A DNA stretch of 64,000 bases. It comes from Microbacterium sp. 1S1 (lineage in GTDB: Bacteria > Actinomycetota > Actinomycetes > Actinomycetales > Microbacteriaceae). Numbering within the stretch: the first letter of the stretch is position 1; the number at the start of each line of letters is the position of its first letter. The notes under the pieces are model-generated. The model had not been told where the DNA came from and searched no databases. It saw nothing but the letters and a program-made list of their open reading frames with translations. Both the position numbers and the translations under genes were made by a program. Shown here piece by piece: positions 42,476 through 51,175 of this stretch. The stretch lies in NCBI RefSeq assembly GCF_008271365.1, contig NZ_CP043430.1, positions 2,294,001 to 2,358,000 of the forward strand, in the 5' to 3' direction.

Positions 42476-42832
42476 CTGCCCAGCACAGCCGAGCATCCCC
42501 TCGCGCCGGAGGACGCGCAGTGAACGTCCGGTGACGGTCCGGTGTCGGGCGCACCGCGCGCGGAACCCTCGGCTCCGCGCGCGCACGCTGGTAGGGTGGT
42601 CGAGGGTGACCCCGGTCATCCGACAAGTTCATATCGACTCATGGAGCGATCGGCGGAGAAGCTGGTCCCCTGTGGTGGGTTCCTCGGCGGACGCCGGGTG
42701 GCTTTCTACTGGTGGCCAGCGCAGGCGAGATTCGCGGGAGTGCCCGCGCGCCCGAACCCTTCCGTTCCGCTCCTTTGAACACGCTCGCGCGCCACACGGG
42801 CTCGCGAGTCTAAACAAAGAAGGAGAGACCTC
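42476..42832 (+). promoter_or_regulatory. pnp promoter and long leader
   Basis: This 357-bp gap has no supported gene. It contains a 9-bp inverted repeat GCGCGCGGA (42556-42564) / TCCGCGCGC (42574-42582), a -10-like TAGGGT (42592-42597) and a leader of about 230 nt. PNPase leaders are autoregulatory in other bacteria; no recognised structure is visible here. AAGGAGAGACC (42820-42830) is the ribosome-binding region. Confidence 0.5.
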
Positions 42833-45106
42833 TTGGAAGGTCCTGAAATCACCGCCACCGAGGCCGTTCTCGACAACGGCCGCTTCGGCACCCGCACCAT
42901 CCGCTTCGAGACCGGCCGCCTCGCGCAGCAGGCTCAGGGCGCCGTCGCCGCGTACCTCGACGGCGAGACCATGCTCCTCTCGGCCACGAGCGCAGGCAAG
43001 CACCCGCGTGAAGGCTTCGACTTCTTCCCACTGACGGTCGACGTCGAGGAGCGCTCCTACGCCGCAGGCAAGATCCCCGGCTCGTTCTTCCGTCGTGAGG
43101 GTCGTCCCTCGACCGAGGCGATCCTCGTCTGCCGCCTGATCGACCGTCCGCTGCGTCCGTCGTTCGTCGACGGCCTCCGCAACGAGGTCCAGATCGTCAT
43201 CACGGTCCTCTCGATCGCTCCCGGCGAGTTCTACGACGCCCTGGCGATCAACGCCGCCTCGGCGTCGACCCAGATCTCGGGTCTGCCGTTCTCGGGTCCC
43301 GTCGCCGGTGTGCGCCTCGCGTTCATCCCCGGTCACGGGCAGCACGAGGACCAGTGGGTCGCCTTCCCGACCGCGGAGCAGGTCTCCGAGGCCGTGTTCG
43401 ACCTGATCGTCGCCGGTCGTGTCGTCACCAAGGCCGACGGTTCCGAGGACGTCGCGATCATGATGGTCGAGGCCGAGGCGACCGAGGGCAGCTGGAACCT
43501 GATCAAGGCCGGCGCCACCAAGCCGAACGAGGACATCGTGGCCCAGGGCCTCGAGGCCTCGAAGCCGTTCATCGCCCAGCTCGTCAAGGCCCAGGCCGAG
43601 CTCGCCGCCACCGCATCGAAGGAGCCGGGGGTCTACCCGGTCTTCCCCGCGTACAGCGACGAGGTCTACGACTTCGTGTCCGAGCGCGCGTTCGCCGAAC
43701 TCAGCGACGTCTACCAGATCGCCGACAAGACCGAGCGTCAGAACGCCGACGACGCGATCAAGGACCGTGTCAAGGCCGAGCTCATCGAAGCCACCGAAGC
43801 GGGTTCGCTGCCGGCTGCGGCTCCGCTGGAGTTCTCCGCGGCGTACAAGTCCGTCACCAAGAAGATCGTCCGCGGTCGCATCCTCACCGAGGGCACCCGC
43901 ATCGACGGCCGCGGCCTGGCGGACATCCGTCCGCTCGACGCCGAGGTGCAGGTCATCCCGCGCGTGCACGGCTCCGCGATCTTCCAGCGCGGCGAGACCC
44001 AGATCATGGGTGTCACCACGCTCAACATGCTCAAGATGGAGCAGCAGATCGACTCGCTGTCGCCCACCACGAGCAAGCGGTACATGCACCACTACAACTT
44101 CCCGCCCTACTCGACCGGTGAGACCGGCCGCGTGGGTTCGCCGAAGCGTCGCGAGATCGGGCACGGCTTCCTCGCCGAGCGCGCCCTCGTGCCGGTGCTG
44201 CCGAGCCGCGAGGAGTTCCCCTACGCGATCCGTCAGGTCTCCGAGGCCCTCGGTTCCAACGGCTCCACGTCGATGGGCTCCGTCTGCGCCTCGACCCTCT
44301 CGCTGCTGAACGCGGGTGTGCCGCTGCGCGCCCCCGTCGCCGGCATCGCGATGGGGCTCGTCTCCGACGAGGTGAACGGGGAGACCCGCTACGCCGCGCT
44401 GACCGACATCCTGGGTGCGGAGGACGCGCTCGGTGACATGGACTTCAAGGTCGCCGGCACGAGCGAGTTCGTCACCGCCATCCAGCTCGACACGAAGCTC
44501 GACGGCATCCCGTCTTCGGTGCTCGCGGGTGCGCTGACCCAGGCGCGCGATGCGCGCCTGACGATCCTCAACGTCCTCAACGCCGCGATCGACGCACCCG
44601 ACGAGATGGCGCCGACCGCTCCGCGCGTCATCAGCGTCCAGATCCCGGTCGACAAGATCGGCGAGCTGATCGGCCCGAAGGGCAAGACGATCAACGCGAT
44701 CCAGGACGAGACCGGCGCGCAGATCTCCATCGAGGAGGACGGCACCGTCTACATCGGCGCGACCGACGGCCCTTCGGCCGAGGCTGCTCGGGCCCAGGTG
44801 AACGCGATCGCCAACCCCACTAACCCGGAGGTCGGCGAGCAGTTCCTCGGCACCGTCGTGAAGATCGCCACCTTCGGCGCCTTCATCTCGCTGCTGCCCG
44901 GCAAGGACGGTCTGCTGCACGTCACCGAGGTGCGCAAGCTCGCCGGAGGCAAGCGGGTAGAGAACGTCGAGGACGTGCTCTCCGTGGGCCAGAAGATCCT
45001 CGTGAAGATCACGAAGATCGACGACCGCGGCAAGCTGTCGCTCGAGCCCGTGCTCGATGACGCGCCCGCTGCGGACGAGGCTCCGGCCGAGGACGCCGCC
45101 GAGTAA
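42833..45106 (+). CDS. pnp: Polyribonucleotide nucleotidyltransferase (PNPase)
   Basis: Phosphorolytic 3'-5' exoribonuclease and core of the RNA degradosome, 757 residues. Two RNase PH-like domains (about 10-240 and 340-580), with the active-site block [10 protein letters not shown] and [15 protein letters not shown]. The KH domain is [20 protein letters not shown] and the S1 domain starts [19 protein letters not shown]; the C-terminal tail is acidic. The start is TTG 42833 behind AAGGAG. It stands apart from rpsO, its usual neighbour. A strong terminator follows. Confidence 0.98.
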   Translation: MEGPEITATEAVLDNGRFGTRTIRFETGRLAQQAQGAVAAYLDGETMLLSATSAGKHPREGFDFFPLTVDVEERSYAAGKIPGSFFRREGRPSTEAILVCRLIDRPLRPSFVDGLRNEVQIVITVLSIAPGEFYDALAINAASASTQISGLPFSGPVAGVRLAFIPGHGQHEDQWVAFPTAEQVSEAVFDLIVAGRVVTKADGSEDVAIMMVEAEATEGSWNLIKAGATKPNEDIVAQGLEASKPFIAQLVKAQAELAATASKEPGVYPVFPAYSDEVYDFVSERAFAELSDVYQIADKTERQNADDAIKDRVKAELIEATEAGSLPAAAPLEFSAAYKSVTKKIVRGRILTEGTRIDGRGLADIRPLDAEVQVIPRVHGSAIFQRGETQIMGVTTLNMLKMEQQIDSLSPTTSKRYMHHYNFPPYSTGETGRVGSPKRREIGHGFLAERALVPVLPSREEFPYAIRQVSEALGSNGSTSMGSVCASTLSLLNAGVPLRAPVAGIAMGLVSDEVNGETRYAALTDILGAEDALGDMDFKVAGTSEFVTAIQLDTKLDGIPSSVLAGALTQARDARLTILNVLNAAIDAPDEMAPTAPRVISVQIPVDKIGELIGPKGKTINAIQDETGAQISIEEDGTVYIGATDGPSAEAARAQVNAIANPTNPEVGEQFLGTVVKIATFGAFISLLPGKDGLLHVTEVRKLAGGKRVENVEDVLSVGQKILVKITKIDDRGKLSLEPVLDDAPAADEAPAEDAAE

Positions 45107-45117
45107 CCACGGCTCCG

Positions 45118-45157
45118 ACAGAACCCGGGCCCTCCTTCGGTGGGGCCCGGGTTCTGT
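45118..45157. terminator. Terminator after pnp
   Basis: ACAGAACCCGGGCCC (45118-45132), 10-nt loop, exact 15-nt complement (45143-45157). Confidence 0.9.
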
Positions 45158-45236
45158 CGTCTCCGCCGTGATCGAAACGTTATGGGAAGTTTGCGCGCCG
45201 TTCCTCGGAATGGTCGGGACGTTCGCGTGCGTCGCA

Positions 45237-45317
45237 TACCCTCGAAGTACGCACCGGGGGGTGCCAGTGAAGCAGTGATGTCGATCGGTTCCGACCGGTC
45301 GTAGCGGGGGTGAGAGT
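45237..45317 (+). promoter_or_regulatory. Promoter and leader of the AKR-fold gene
   Basis: TACCCT (45237-45242) is followed by a leader of about 70 nt with an imperfect hairpin (GATCGGT/ACCGGTC around 45283-45300) and the purine tract GGGGGTGAG before ATG 45318. Confidence 0.4.
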
Positions 45318-46346
45318 ATGCGGTTGTTCGGCGTAGGCGCAGGACCCGACGCTGAACGCGCCGCGCTGGAGCACCAGGATCACCCGTCCGCACCCATCCC
45401 GATCGTCGGGCCCGGTGTGGGGGAGTCCATTCGCACCGCTCTCGGTGAGACCGGGTACGAGACGTTCCCGCTGATGCTCGGCGCCGCGGAGTTCGGGTGG
45501 AACGTCGATCTCGAGACGAGTCACGGCATCCTCGACAGGTACGTGGAGTTCGGCGGCAACGCCATCCACACTGCCGACGGGTTCTCCGGCGGCAGAAGCG
45601 AGCACATCCTCGGTCAGTGGCTGCGGTCGCGGGACCAGCGGGAGCGTGTCGTCCTCAGTGTCCGCATCGGGGCGCATGCCGACAACCCCGGCCTTGGGTC
45701 GGTCAACCTCGTCCGGGCCGTCGAGGGTTCGCTCACCCGTCTCGCCGTCGAACGCATCGACGTGCTCTACCTGGACGCCACACTGGACGCGACCACCAAC
45801 CTCGAGGACACCTTGGCCACGGTCGAGTGGCTCGTCGAGGCCGGGAAGATCGGCGCGGTCGGCGCTTACGGTTTCACTCCGGAGAGGCTCGTCGAGGCGC
45901 GCATCCTCGCCTCCGCGGGATACCCGCGGATCACGGTGATCGACACACCGTACAACCTCGTCCGTCGGCAGCCGTTCGAGGGCGATCTGCGACTCGTCGC
46001 CGGGGCGCAGAACCTCGCCGTCACGCCGTCTCACGCGCTGGAGCACGGGTTCCTCTCCGGGCGTCATCGCTCGAAGGCCCTCGCCTCGCGGGGCGTCAGG
46101 GGTGAGCAGCTCCGTGGACACCTCAACCGCCGCGGGATCAAAGTGCTGCGCGCGCTCGACCAGGTGGCCGCGGAGCTCGCCGTTCCGGTCGCCGCCGTCT
46201 CCATCGCCTGGCTGCTCGCGCAGCGCACGGTGGCTGCGCCGATCGTGAACACGTTCGCGACGGACCACGTCGACGAGCTCATGCAGGGGGCCGGTGTGAC
46301 GCTCTCCCGTGCGCACGTCGCAGAGCTCACCCGCGCGGGCGCCTGA
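45318..46346 (+). CDS. Aldo/keto-reductase-fold protein with a replaced catalytic tetrad
   Basis: 342 residues of clear AKR fold: GGNAIHTADGFSGGRSEHIL aligns with the family's FDTADxYGxGxSE block, and LVEAGKIGAVGAYGF and SIAWLLAQRTVAAPIV also match. The usual tetrad Asp-Tyr-Lys-His is replaced at all four positions: His84, Phe89, Arg116 (VVLSVRIG, normally ATK) and Asp153 (IDVLYLD, normally LYQLH). It is therefore unlikely to be a normal NADPH-dependent reductase and may be a pseudoenzyme or have new chemistry. An additional 50 N-terminal residues precede the barrel. It sits between pnp and dapB, followed by a phosphatase gene 72 bp downstream. Confidence 0.85.
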   Translation: MRLFGVGAGPDAERAALEHQDHPSAPIPIVGPGVGESIRTALGETGYETFPLMLGAAEFGWNVDLETSHGILDRYVEFGGNAIHTADGFSGGRSEHILGQWLRSRDQRERVVLSVRIGAHADNPGLGSVNLVRAVEGSLTRLAVERIDVLYLDATLDATTNLEDTLATVEWLVEAGKIGAVGAYGFTPERLVEARILASAGYPRITVIDTPYNLVRRQPFEGDLRLVAGAQNLAVTPSHALEHGFLSGRHRSKALASRGVRGEQLRGHLNRRGIKVLRALDQVAAELAVPVAAVSIAWLLAQRTVAAPIVNTFATDHVDELMQGAGVTLSRAHVAELTRAGA

Positions 46347-46418
46347 CCTTTCGCCACCCGTGACATAGGGTGGAAGGGAAGACCGGCGGATGCTGGCGAC
46401 GAGGCGAGCGAGCGAGTT

Positions 46419-47021
46419 GTGACGCACTACATTTATCTGGTCAGACACGGTGAACATCAGGATGCCGAGCATGGCCTCGCCGACGGACCCCTCTCGCCGC
46501 GCGGTCAGCGTCAGGCGGAGCTGATCGCGGATCGACTGTCCGGTCTGCCACTGGACGCTGTCTGGCACTCGCCGCTGCTGCGCGCGGCCGAGACGGCGCG
46601 GGCCATCGCCGGTCGTCTTCCCTCCGTGGACCCGGAGCCGTCTGCTCTTCTCTTCGACTGCGTCCCGACGGGGATGACCGAGGAGACGCCGGCGGTGTTC
46701 GAGCCCTTCTTCGGTTCGGTCACCGAGGCCGAGATCGACGCAGGCCGCGCCCAGATGTCGGACGCCGTCAACGAGTTCCTCGTGCGGAAGACCGGTGACG
46801 TGCATGAGGTCCTGATCACCCACAACTTCGTGATCTCGTGGTTCGTCCGCGAGGTGCTCGCCGCCCCCGACTGGCGGTGGATGACACTCAACCAGTCCCA
46901 CTGCGGTCTGACGGTGATCGCGCAGAAGCAGGGGCGGCCGTGGACCCTGCTCACGCACAACGACACGGGCCATCTGCCCATGGAGCTGCGGACGGGCATC
47001 CCGGACGCGCTGCTCGTGTGA
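46419..47021 (+). CDS. Histidine phosphatase family protein (phosphoglycerate-mutase-like)
   Basis: 200 residues of the branch-2-like histidine phosphatase fold. The phosphohistidine motif is LVRHGE at residues 7-12, HSPLLRAAETARAIA supplies the second Arg, and LITHNFVISWF holds the C-terminal catalytic His. Substrate unknown: a phosphatase rather than a glycolytic mutase is likely at this length. Start is GTG 46419 (GTG ACG CAC). A TAGGGT -10-like element is at 46366. Sits directly upstream of dapB but separated by dapB's own promoter. Confidence 0.88.
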   Translation: MTHYIYLVRHGEHQDAEHGLADGPLSPRGQRQAELIADRLSGLPLDAVWHSPLLRAAETARAIAGRLPSVDPEPSALLFDCVPTGMTEETPAVFEPFFGSVTEAEIDAGRAQMSDAVNEFLVRKTGDVHEVLITHNFVISWFVREVLAAPDWRWMTLNQSHCGLTVIAQKQGRPWTLLTHNDTGHLPMELRTGIPDALLV

Positions 47022-47064
47022 TCAGCGGCCCCGCGTGCCGCGACCTCCGATCGTGGCCCGGAAA

Positions 47065-47076
47065 TAGACTGGACAC
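47065..47076 (+). promoter_or_regulatory. Leaderless-type promoter of dapB
   Basis: TAGACT (47065-47070), GGACAC, ATG 47077. Confidence 0.65.
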
Positions 47077-47817
47077 ATGACCACGAAGGTAGCCCTCGTC
47101 GGCGGGACCGGAAAGCTGGGAACGATCATCGGCGCGGTGATCGCAGAGCTCGACGGTTTCGAGGTGAGCCGGGTGCTGACGTCGGCCAGCGACCTTTCCG
47201 AGCTCGCCGGTTCCGATCTCGTGATCGACGCCTCCACGCCGCAGATCAGCATCGATGTGGTGCGGGCAGCGGTGGAGCACGGCCTCAACGTCCTCGTCGC
47301 AACGTCCGGCTGGTCCGCCGAGCGGATCGCCCTCGTCCGACCGCTGGTCGAGGCAGCCGGCACCGGGGCGGTCTTCATCCCCAACTTCTCGCTCGGTTCC
47401 GTGCTCGGCTCTGCCCTCGCCGCCGCGGCCGCGCCCTACTTCGGCTCCGCGGAGATCGTGGAGGCACACCGGGAGACCAAGGTCGACTCGCCGAGCGGGA
47501 CCGCCGTCCGCACCGCGGAGCTCATCGCTGCCGCCCGTGCCGCCCAGGGTCCGGTCAGCGCGCCGCACGCGGATCAGCGCGCGCGTGGCCAGCAGGTCGG
47601 CAGCGTGCCCATCCACTCTCTCCGTCGGCCGGGGGTGATCGCGAAGCAGGAGGTGATCCTGTCCGGGCCGGGCGAGTCCCTCACCTTCACGCACGACACC
47701 ACGGACCCCGCGCTGGCCTATGCGCCGGGCATCCGCCTGGCCGTGCCGTATGCGGCGACCGCGACCGGCGTCGTCGTCGGCCTGGAGAACATGATCGACA
47801 TCGGCATCCGATCGTGA
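47077..47817 (+). CDS. dapB: 4-hydroxy-tetrahydrodipicolinate reductase
   Basis: Second enzyme of the lysine/diaminopimelate branch, using NAD(P)H; 246 residues. Dinucleotide site VALVGGTGKLGT at the N-terminus, then VIDASTP. The substrate block is EAHRETKVDSPSGTA. The first His (general acid) and the Lys are kept, but the second His of the usual HH pair is Arg. VLVATSGWSAERI and GVVVGLENMIDIGIRS at the end also fit the family. Functionally paired with dapA 5.5 kb downstream. The stop overlaps the following membrane gene. Confidence 0.95.
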   Translation: MTTKVALVGGTGKLGTIIGAVIAELDGFEVSRVLTSASDLSELAGSDLVIDASTPQISIDVVRAAVEHGLNVLVATSGWSAERIALVRPLVEAAGTGAVFIPNFSLGSVLGSALAAAAAPYFGSAEIVEAHRETKVDSPSGTAVRTAELIAAARAAQGPVSAPHADQRARGQQVGSVPIHSLRRPGVIAKQEVILSGPGESLTFTHDTTDPALAYAPGIRLAVPYAATATGVVVGLENMIDIGIRS

Positions 47818-48251
47818 TGTCCCGGATCGGGGTCGGGCTGATGGCAGCGGCCCTCCTGCTCTACCTCGTGGTCGCGGGCTGGCTCGCGGTCATGTTCCTG
47901 GCCGTCGGGACGCCGGTCTCCATCGGGATGGGGGTCACGCTCCTGGTTCTCGCCCCCGTCGGCGGCTGGGCGCTGGTCCGGGAGATGCTCTTCGGCTTCG
48001 GTGCCGACCGGCTGGGGCGGCTGCTCGACGCGGAGGGCGGTATGCCGCCGGTCGAGACCGAGCTCACGCCCAGCGGGCGGATCGCCAAGAAGGACGCGGA
48101 CGCCATCGTCGCGCGCTACACGGCGGAAGCCGAAGCGGCGCCCGCGGACTGGCGTGCGCGCTATCGCCTCGGCGTCGTGCAGGACGCCGCGGGGCGCCGT
48201 AAGGACGCCAGGGCGAGCATCCGGCAGGCGATCCGCCTGTCCCGCGCCTGA
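47814..48251 (+). CDS. Membrane protein with short C-terminal helical-repeat region
   Basis: 145 residues: two membrane helices (about 6-30 and 33-55), then a cytosolic part with KKDADAIVARYTAEAEAAPADW and RYRLGVVQDAAGRRKDARASI, read as ARYTAEAEAAPADW and YRLGVVQDAAGRRKDAR, resembling one or two TPR helices. Start GTG 47814 overlaps the dapB stop; ATG 47817 is one codon later. Coupling to dapB is clear, function is not. Known from similar positions in Microbacteriaceae as a hypothetical protein, as far as I can recall. Confidence 0.75.
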   Translation: MMSRIGVGLMAAALLLYLVVAGWLAVMFLAVGTPVSIGMGVTLLVLAPVGGWALVREMLFGFGADRLGRLLDAEGGMPPVETELTPSGRIAKKDADAIVARYTAEAEAAPADWRARYRLGVVQDAAGRRKDARASIRQAIRLSRA

Positions 48252-48269
48252 CGTCCTCGGCGTTCAGGC
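48246..48269. terminator. Small hairpin over convergent stops
   Basis: GCCTGA (48246-48251) and TCAGGC (48264-48269) span both stop codons of the convergent membrane-protein and OsmC genes. The stem is 6 bp with a possible CG extension. Confidence 0.35.
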
Positions 48270-48689
48270 CAGAGTCGCTTCGAGGGTGATCTCGATGCCC
48301 GCCAGGGCCTGGGATACGGGGCACCCGGTCTTGGCGCCTTCGGCGACTTCCTGGAACTTCTCCGGGCTCAGCCCGGGCACGGTGGCGTTGACGTTCAGGT
48401 GGCTGCCGGTGATGCCGACGCCCGGCTTGAAGGTGACGGAGGCGCTGGTGTCGACACGCTCCGGCGGTGTGCCGTTCTCGGCGAGGGCGTGCGAGAGGGC
48501 CATGCTGAAGCAGGAGGCATGGGCAGCCGCGATGAGCTCCTCCGGCGTCGTGGTGGTGTCGCTGCCCTCGCTGCGGGACTTCCAGTCGAGCGGGAACGTC
48601 CCCAGCTGCGAGGAGGAGAAGGCGACCGTGCCGGAACCTTCCGTGAGCGATCCGGTCCAGGTGGCGGCGGCTTCACTGGTGACGGGCAT
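48264..48689 (-). CDS. OsmC/Ohr family peroxiredoxin
   Basis: 141 residues. OsmC-type thiol peroxidase that reduces organic hydroperoxides. Both redox Cys are visible: LIAAAHASCFSMALSHAL and AKTGCPVSQALAG, with the preceding EELIAAAHA helix typical. The N-terminus ATWTGSLTEGSGTVAFSS fits OsmC rather than Ohr. ATG 48689 is preceded by GGAGGAACC. Transcribed in the same direction as, and 84 bp after, the DUF4395/thioredoxin pair, so an oxidative-stress cluster is suggested. Confidence 0.92.
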   Translation of the reverse strand: MPVTSEAAATWTGSLTEGSGTVAFSSSQLGTFPLDWKSRSEGSDTTTTPEELIAAAHASCFSMALSHALAENGTPPERVDTSASVTFKPGVGITGSHLNVNATVPGLSPEKFQEVAEGAKTGCPVSQALAGIEITLEATLA

Positions 48690-48772
48690 GGTTCCTCCGG
48701 TTCTGACGCCACCGGGGGAGCGGCGTCGCTTGTCGTCAGCCTACCGAGCGACCGGGCATCCGGGAACCGGCG

Positions 48773-49345
48773 TCAGGCGGCGCGGCGCGGTCGTCCGGTC
48801 AGACCGATGCGCTGCAGCAGGAGGTAGAGCTGGCACCCGAGGCAGAGTCCGAACGCGGCGTTGAGGAAAGCGGCGAGGAACGCCGCGGCGGTCGCGATCG
48901 GCAGAGCCCATGGCACTCCCGCGAGGTGGAACAGGAGGCCGAGGCCGACCACGACGAGACCGACGCCCTGGGCGAATCGCGGGGGTCGAGGATCCTCCAG
49001 CTCGGCGGGCGCCGCGAGGCGCGGGCGCACGACGTGGCGGTAGAGGACACCCCACGGTGCGGTGCGCGGGGAGATGACACCCCAGAGGAACAGCAGCGCG
49101 ATGAGCGTGGCGAGGAGGAACCCAGGGTCGAGTGCCCGCTCGGAGAGACCGGATACCGTCACCGCCCACCCTCGTCCTCCGACGAACGCGAATTCCGACG
49201 ATCGCGTCAGCGCGAACCAGCCTCTGGTGATCCATGCCGTGGAGATTCCGATGAGGGCGAAGTACGTCGCGACGGCGAGCAGGAACGCCGTGATCGCCGC
49301 CGCGAAGCGGGGACCGCGCGGATCGATGCCGGGGGGAGGGGTCAT
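48773..49345 (-). CDS. DUF4395 membrane protein
   Basis: 190 residues with four membrane helices (about 14-36, 60-90, 120-140, 145-170). The DUF4395 start IDPRGPRFAAAITAFLLAV and the conserved Cys pair near the C-terminus, GLCLGCQLYLLL, are visible. The CxxC in a membrane helix end suggests thiol-redox function, and the gene follows a membrane-anchored thioredoxin by 20 bp, so the two probably exchange electrons, by analogy with DsbD-like systems (inference). ATG 49345 follows GGAGCACC. A longer frame upstream covers the thioredoxin gene and is rejected. Confidence 0.85.
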   Translation of the reverse strand: MTPPPGIDPRGPRFAAAITAFLLAVATYFALIGISTAWITRGWFALTRSSEFAFVGGRGWAVTVSGLSERALDPGFLLATLIALLFLWGVISPRTAPWGVLYRHVVRPRLAAPAELEDPRPPRFAQGVGLVVVGLGLLFHLAGVPWALPIATAAAFLAAFLNAAFGLCLGCQLYLLLQRIGLTGRPRRAA

Positions 49346-49365
49346 CAGGTGCTCCAGACGGGGTC

Positions 49366-49779
49366 TCAGACGGCGGCGAGGGCACGGGTCAGGTGCTCGT
49401 GAGCGGGAATACCCGCGAACCGCGCGCGGACGACCCCAGTCGCGTCGAGCACGAAGGTGGTCGGCGTCTGCAGCACGCGGTAGCGCGCCGAGAGGTCGGG
49501 GCGGTGCGTCAGGTCGATCTCGATGTGCGCGAGGTCGGCGTCGGCGGCCGCGTAGGCGCCGAGAAGTCGACGGACCTGGGGGCAGCGTGCGCACGTCTCC
49601 GTGCTGAACTGCACGAGGGTCGCGCTGGAACCCAGGGCCGCACCCTTCGCATCCGCGGGATCGAAGCGCAGGGCCCCGCCGTCGCGAAGGCGACCTTCTC
49701 GGCGTCGAACCGCGACCCCCGCCAGGACGCCGAGCACGACAAGCGCGGCCACGGCGGCGAGGGCGACTGCGGGGGACAT
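49366..49779 (-). CDS. Membrane-anchored thioredoxin-like protein
   Basis: 137 residues. An N-terminal membrane anchor (about 4-24, AALVVLGVLAGVAVRRR) is followed by a thioredoxin fold with the active site TETCARC (Cys63, Cys66) and the cis-Pro loop LQTPTTFVL. The anchor followed by Arg residues suggests the thioredoxin domain may face the cytosol, but a reversed topology cannot be excluded. Operon with the DUF4395 gene. ATG 49779 follows TACTCT by 6 nt. Confidence 0.88.
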   Translation of the reverse strand: MSPAVALAAVAALVVLGVLAGVAVRRREGRLRDGGALRFDPADAKGAALGSSATLVQFSTETCARCPQVRRLLGAYAAADADLAHIEIDLTHRPDLSARYRVLQTPTTFVLDATGVVRARFAGIPAHEHLTRALAAV

Positions 49780-49791
49780 ACGTCGAGAGTA
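49780..49791 (-). promoter_or_regulatory. Leaderless-type promoter of the thioredoxin gene
   Basis: Minus strand TACTCT (49791-49786), CGACGT, ATG 49779. Confidence 0.55.
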
Positions 49792-49879
49792 CGGCCGGGC
49801 GGCCAGGGGCGCCGCGATGTTTCCATCCGTGACGAGGGCATCGTGCCGACGGCACCGCCTTCGGGGCGACCGGGGCGGG

Positions 49880-49892
49880 TATCCTGACAACC
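49880..49892 (+). promoter_or_regulatory. Leaderless-type promoter of thyA
   Basis: TATCCT (49880-49885), GACAACC (7 nt), ATG 49893. Confidence 0.6.
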
Positions 49893-50702
49893 ATGAGCGC
49901 TGCCGTCCCGACACCGTACGAAGACCTGCTCCGCGACGTGCTCGAGACGGGCACACACAAGAGCGATCGGACCGGGACCGGGACCACGAGCGTGTTCGGA
50001 CGGCAGATCCGCTTCGACCTGGCGCAGGGCTTCCCTCTCATCACCACGAAGCGCGTCCACTTCAAGTCCATCGCGTACGAGCTGCTGTGGTTCCTGCGCG
50101 GCGACTCGAACGTGCGATGGCTGCAGGAGAACGGTGTGTCGATCTGGGACGAGTGGGCGGACGAGGACGGCGACCTCGGCCCGGTCTACGGCGTGCAGTG
50201 GCGCTCCTGGCCGACCGCCGACGGCCGCAGCATCGACCAGCTGGCCGAGGTCATCGAGCAGATCCGGCGTTCGCCCGACTCCCGGCGCCTCCTCGTGTCC
50301 GCCTGGAACCCGGCCGACATCCCCGACATGGCCCTCGCGCCCTGCCACGCGCTCTTCCAGTTCTACGTCGCCGACGGCAAGCTGTCCTGCCAGCTCTATC
50401 AGCGCAGCGCGGACATGTTCCTCGGAGTTCCGTTCAACATCGCCTCGTATGCGCTGCTGACGATGATGATCGCGCAGCAGGTCGGTCTGCAGCCCGGGGA
50501 CTTCGTGTGGACCGGCGGCGACTGCCACGTCTACGACAACCATGTCGAGCAGGTGCGCGAGCAGCTCACCCGCGAGGCATACCCGTACCCGACGCTGCGA
50601 TTCGCCCGGAAGCCCGACTCGATCTTCGACTACCGATACGAGGACTTCGTCGTCGAGGACTACCAGCACCACGCACCGATCAGGGCGGCGGTGGCGGTAT
50701 GA
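49893..50702 (+). CDS. thyA: Thymidylate synthase
   Basis: Folate-dependent methylation of dUMP to dTMP; 269 residues, close to E. coli ThyA (264). [19 protein letters not shown] at the N-terminus, [13 protein letters not shown], the catalytic Cys in [32 protein letters not shown] and [13 protein letters not shown] are all present. The stop overlaps the folA start (ATGA), forming the classic thyA-folA pair that recycles dihydrofolate. Many actinobacteria instead or also use ThyX; none is in this window. Confidence 0.97.
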   Translation: MSAAVPTPYEDLLRDVLETGTHKSDRTGTGTTSVFGRQIRFDLAQGFPLITTKRVHFKSIAYELLWFLRGDSNVRWLQENGVSIWDEWADEDGDLGPVYGVQWRSWPTADGRSIDQLAEVIEQIRRSPDSRRLLVSAWNPADIPDMALAPCHALFQFYVADGKLSCQLYQRSADMFLGVPFNIASYALLTMMIAQQVGLQPGDFVWTGGDCHVYDNHVEQVREQLTREAYPYPTLRFARKPDSIFDYRYEDFVVEDYQHHAPIRAAVAV

Positions 50703-51175
50703 CCTGGGTGGGGCTCATCTGGGCCGAGGCCGCCGGTGGGGTGATCGGCGCCGAGGGGGGTATGCCCTGGCACGTCCCCGAGGACCTGGCGCACTTCAAG
50801 GAGATCACCCGGGGCGCGCCGGTCGTCATGGGGCGAAAGACGTGGGACTCGCTGCCGGAGCGGTTCCGTCCGCTGCCCGATCGCGACAACATCGTGGTCA
50901 CGCGCCAGCAGGACTGGTCAGCGGAAGGCGCTCGTCGTGCCGCGACGGTGACGGAAGCCGTCCGCGGTCAGGAGAAGGTGTGGATCATCGGCGGCGCCGA
51001 GATCTTCCGCCAGGTGATCGCGGGCGCTGACCGCCTGGAGGTCACGGAGATCGACCTCGAGGTCGACGGCGACACCTTCGCTCCCTCGAAGGCCGGCTGG
51101 CGCGTGGTGCAGGAGGGGGACTGGCAGACGTCCCGTACCGGTGTCCGCTACCGCTTCCTGAGGTACGAGCGCTGA
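50699..51175 (+). CDS. folA: Dihydrofolate reductase
   Basis: Reduces dihydrofolate produced by ThyA; 158 residues. Substrate site [20 protein letters not shown] has the usual Met-Pro-Trp and the active-site Asp; the NADPH site is [18 protein letters not shown] and the C-terminal block is [14 protein letters not shown]. The ATG overlaps the thyA stop by 4 nt. The stop TGA overlaps the ATG of the next gene by one base, so three genes are translationally linked. Confidence 0.96.
   Translation: MTWVGLIWAEAAGGVIGAEGGMPWHVPEDLAHFKEITRGAPVVMGRKTWDSLPERFRPLPDRDNIVVTRQQDWSAEGARRAATVTEAVRGQEKVWIIGGAEIFRQVIAGADRLEVTEIDLEVDGDTFAPSKAGWRVVQEGDWQTSRTGVRYRFLRYER

Noticed and set aside
42641..42778. A 45-codon ORF in the pnp leader (ATG 42641)
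   Set aside because: No ribosome-binding site or promoter spacing supports it, and its composition looks like translated GC-rich leader.
49346..50071. N-terminal extension of the DUF4395 protein
   Set aside because: The extension is antisense to thyA and overlaps the thioredoxin gene out of frame; ATG 49345 has GGAG and begins the family's conserved start.
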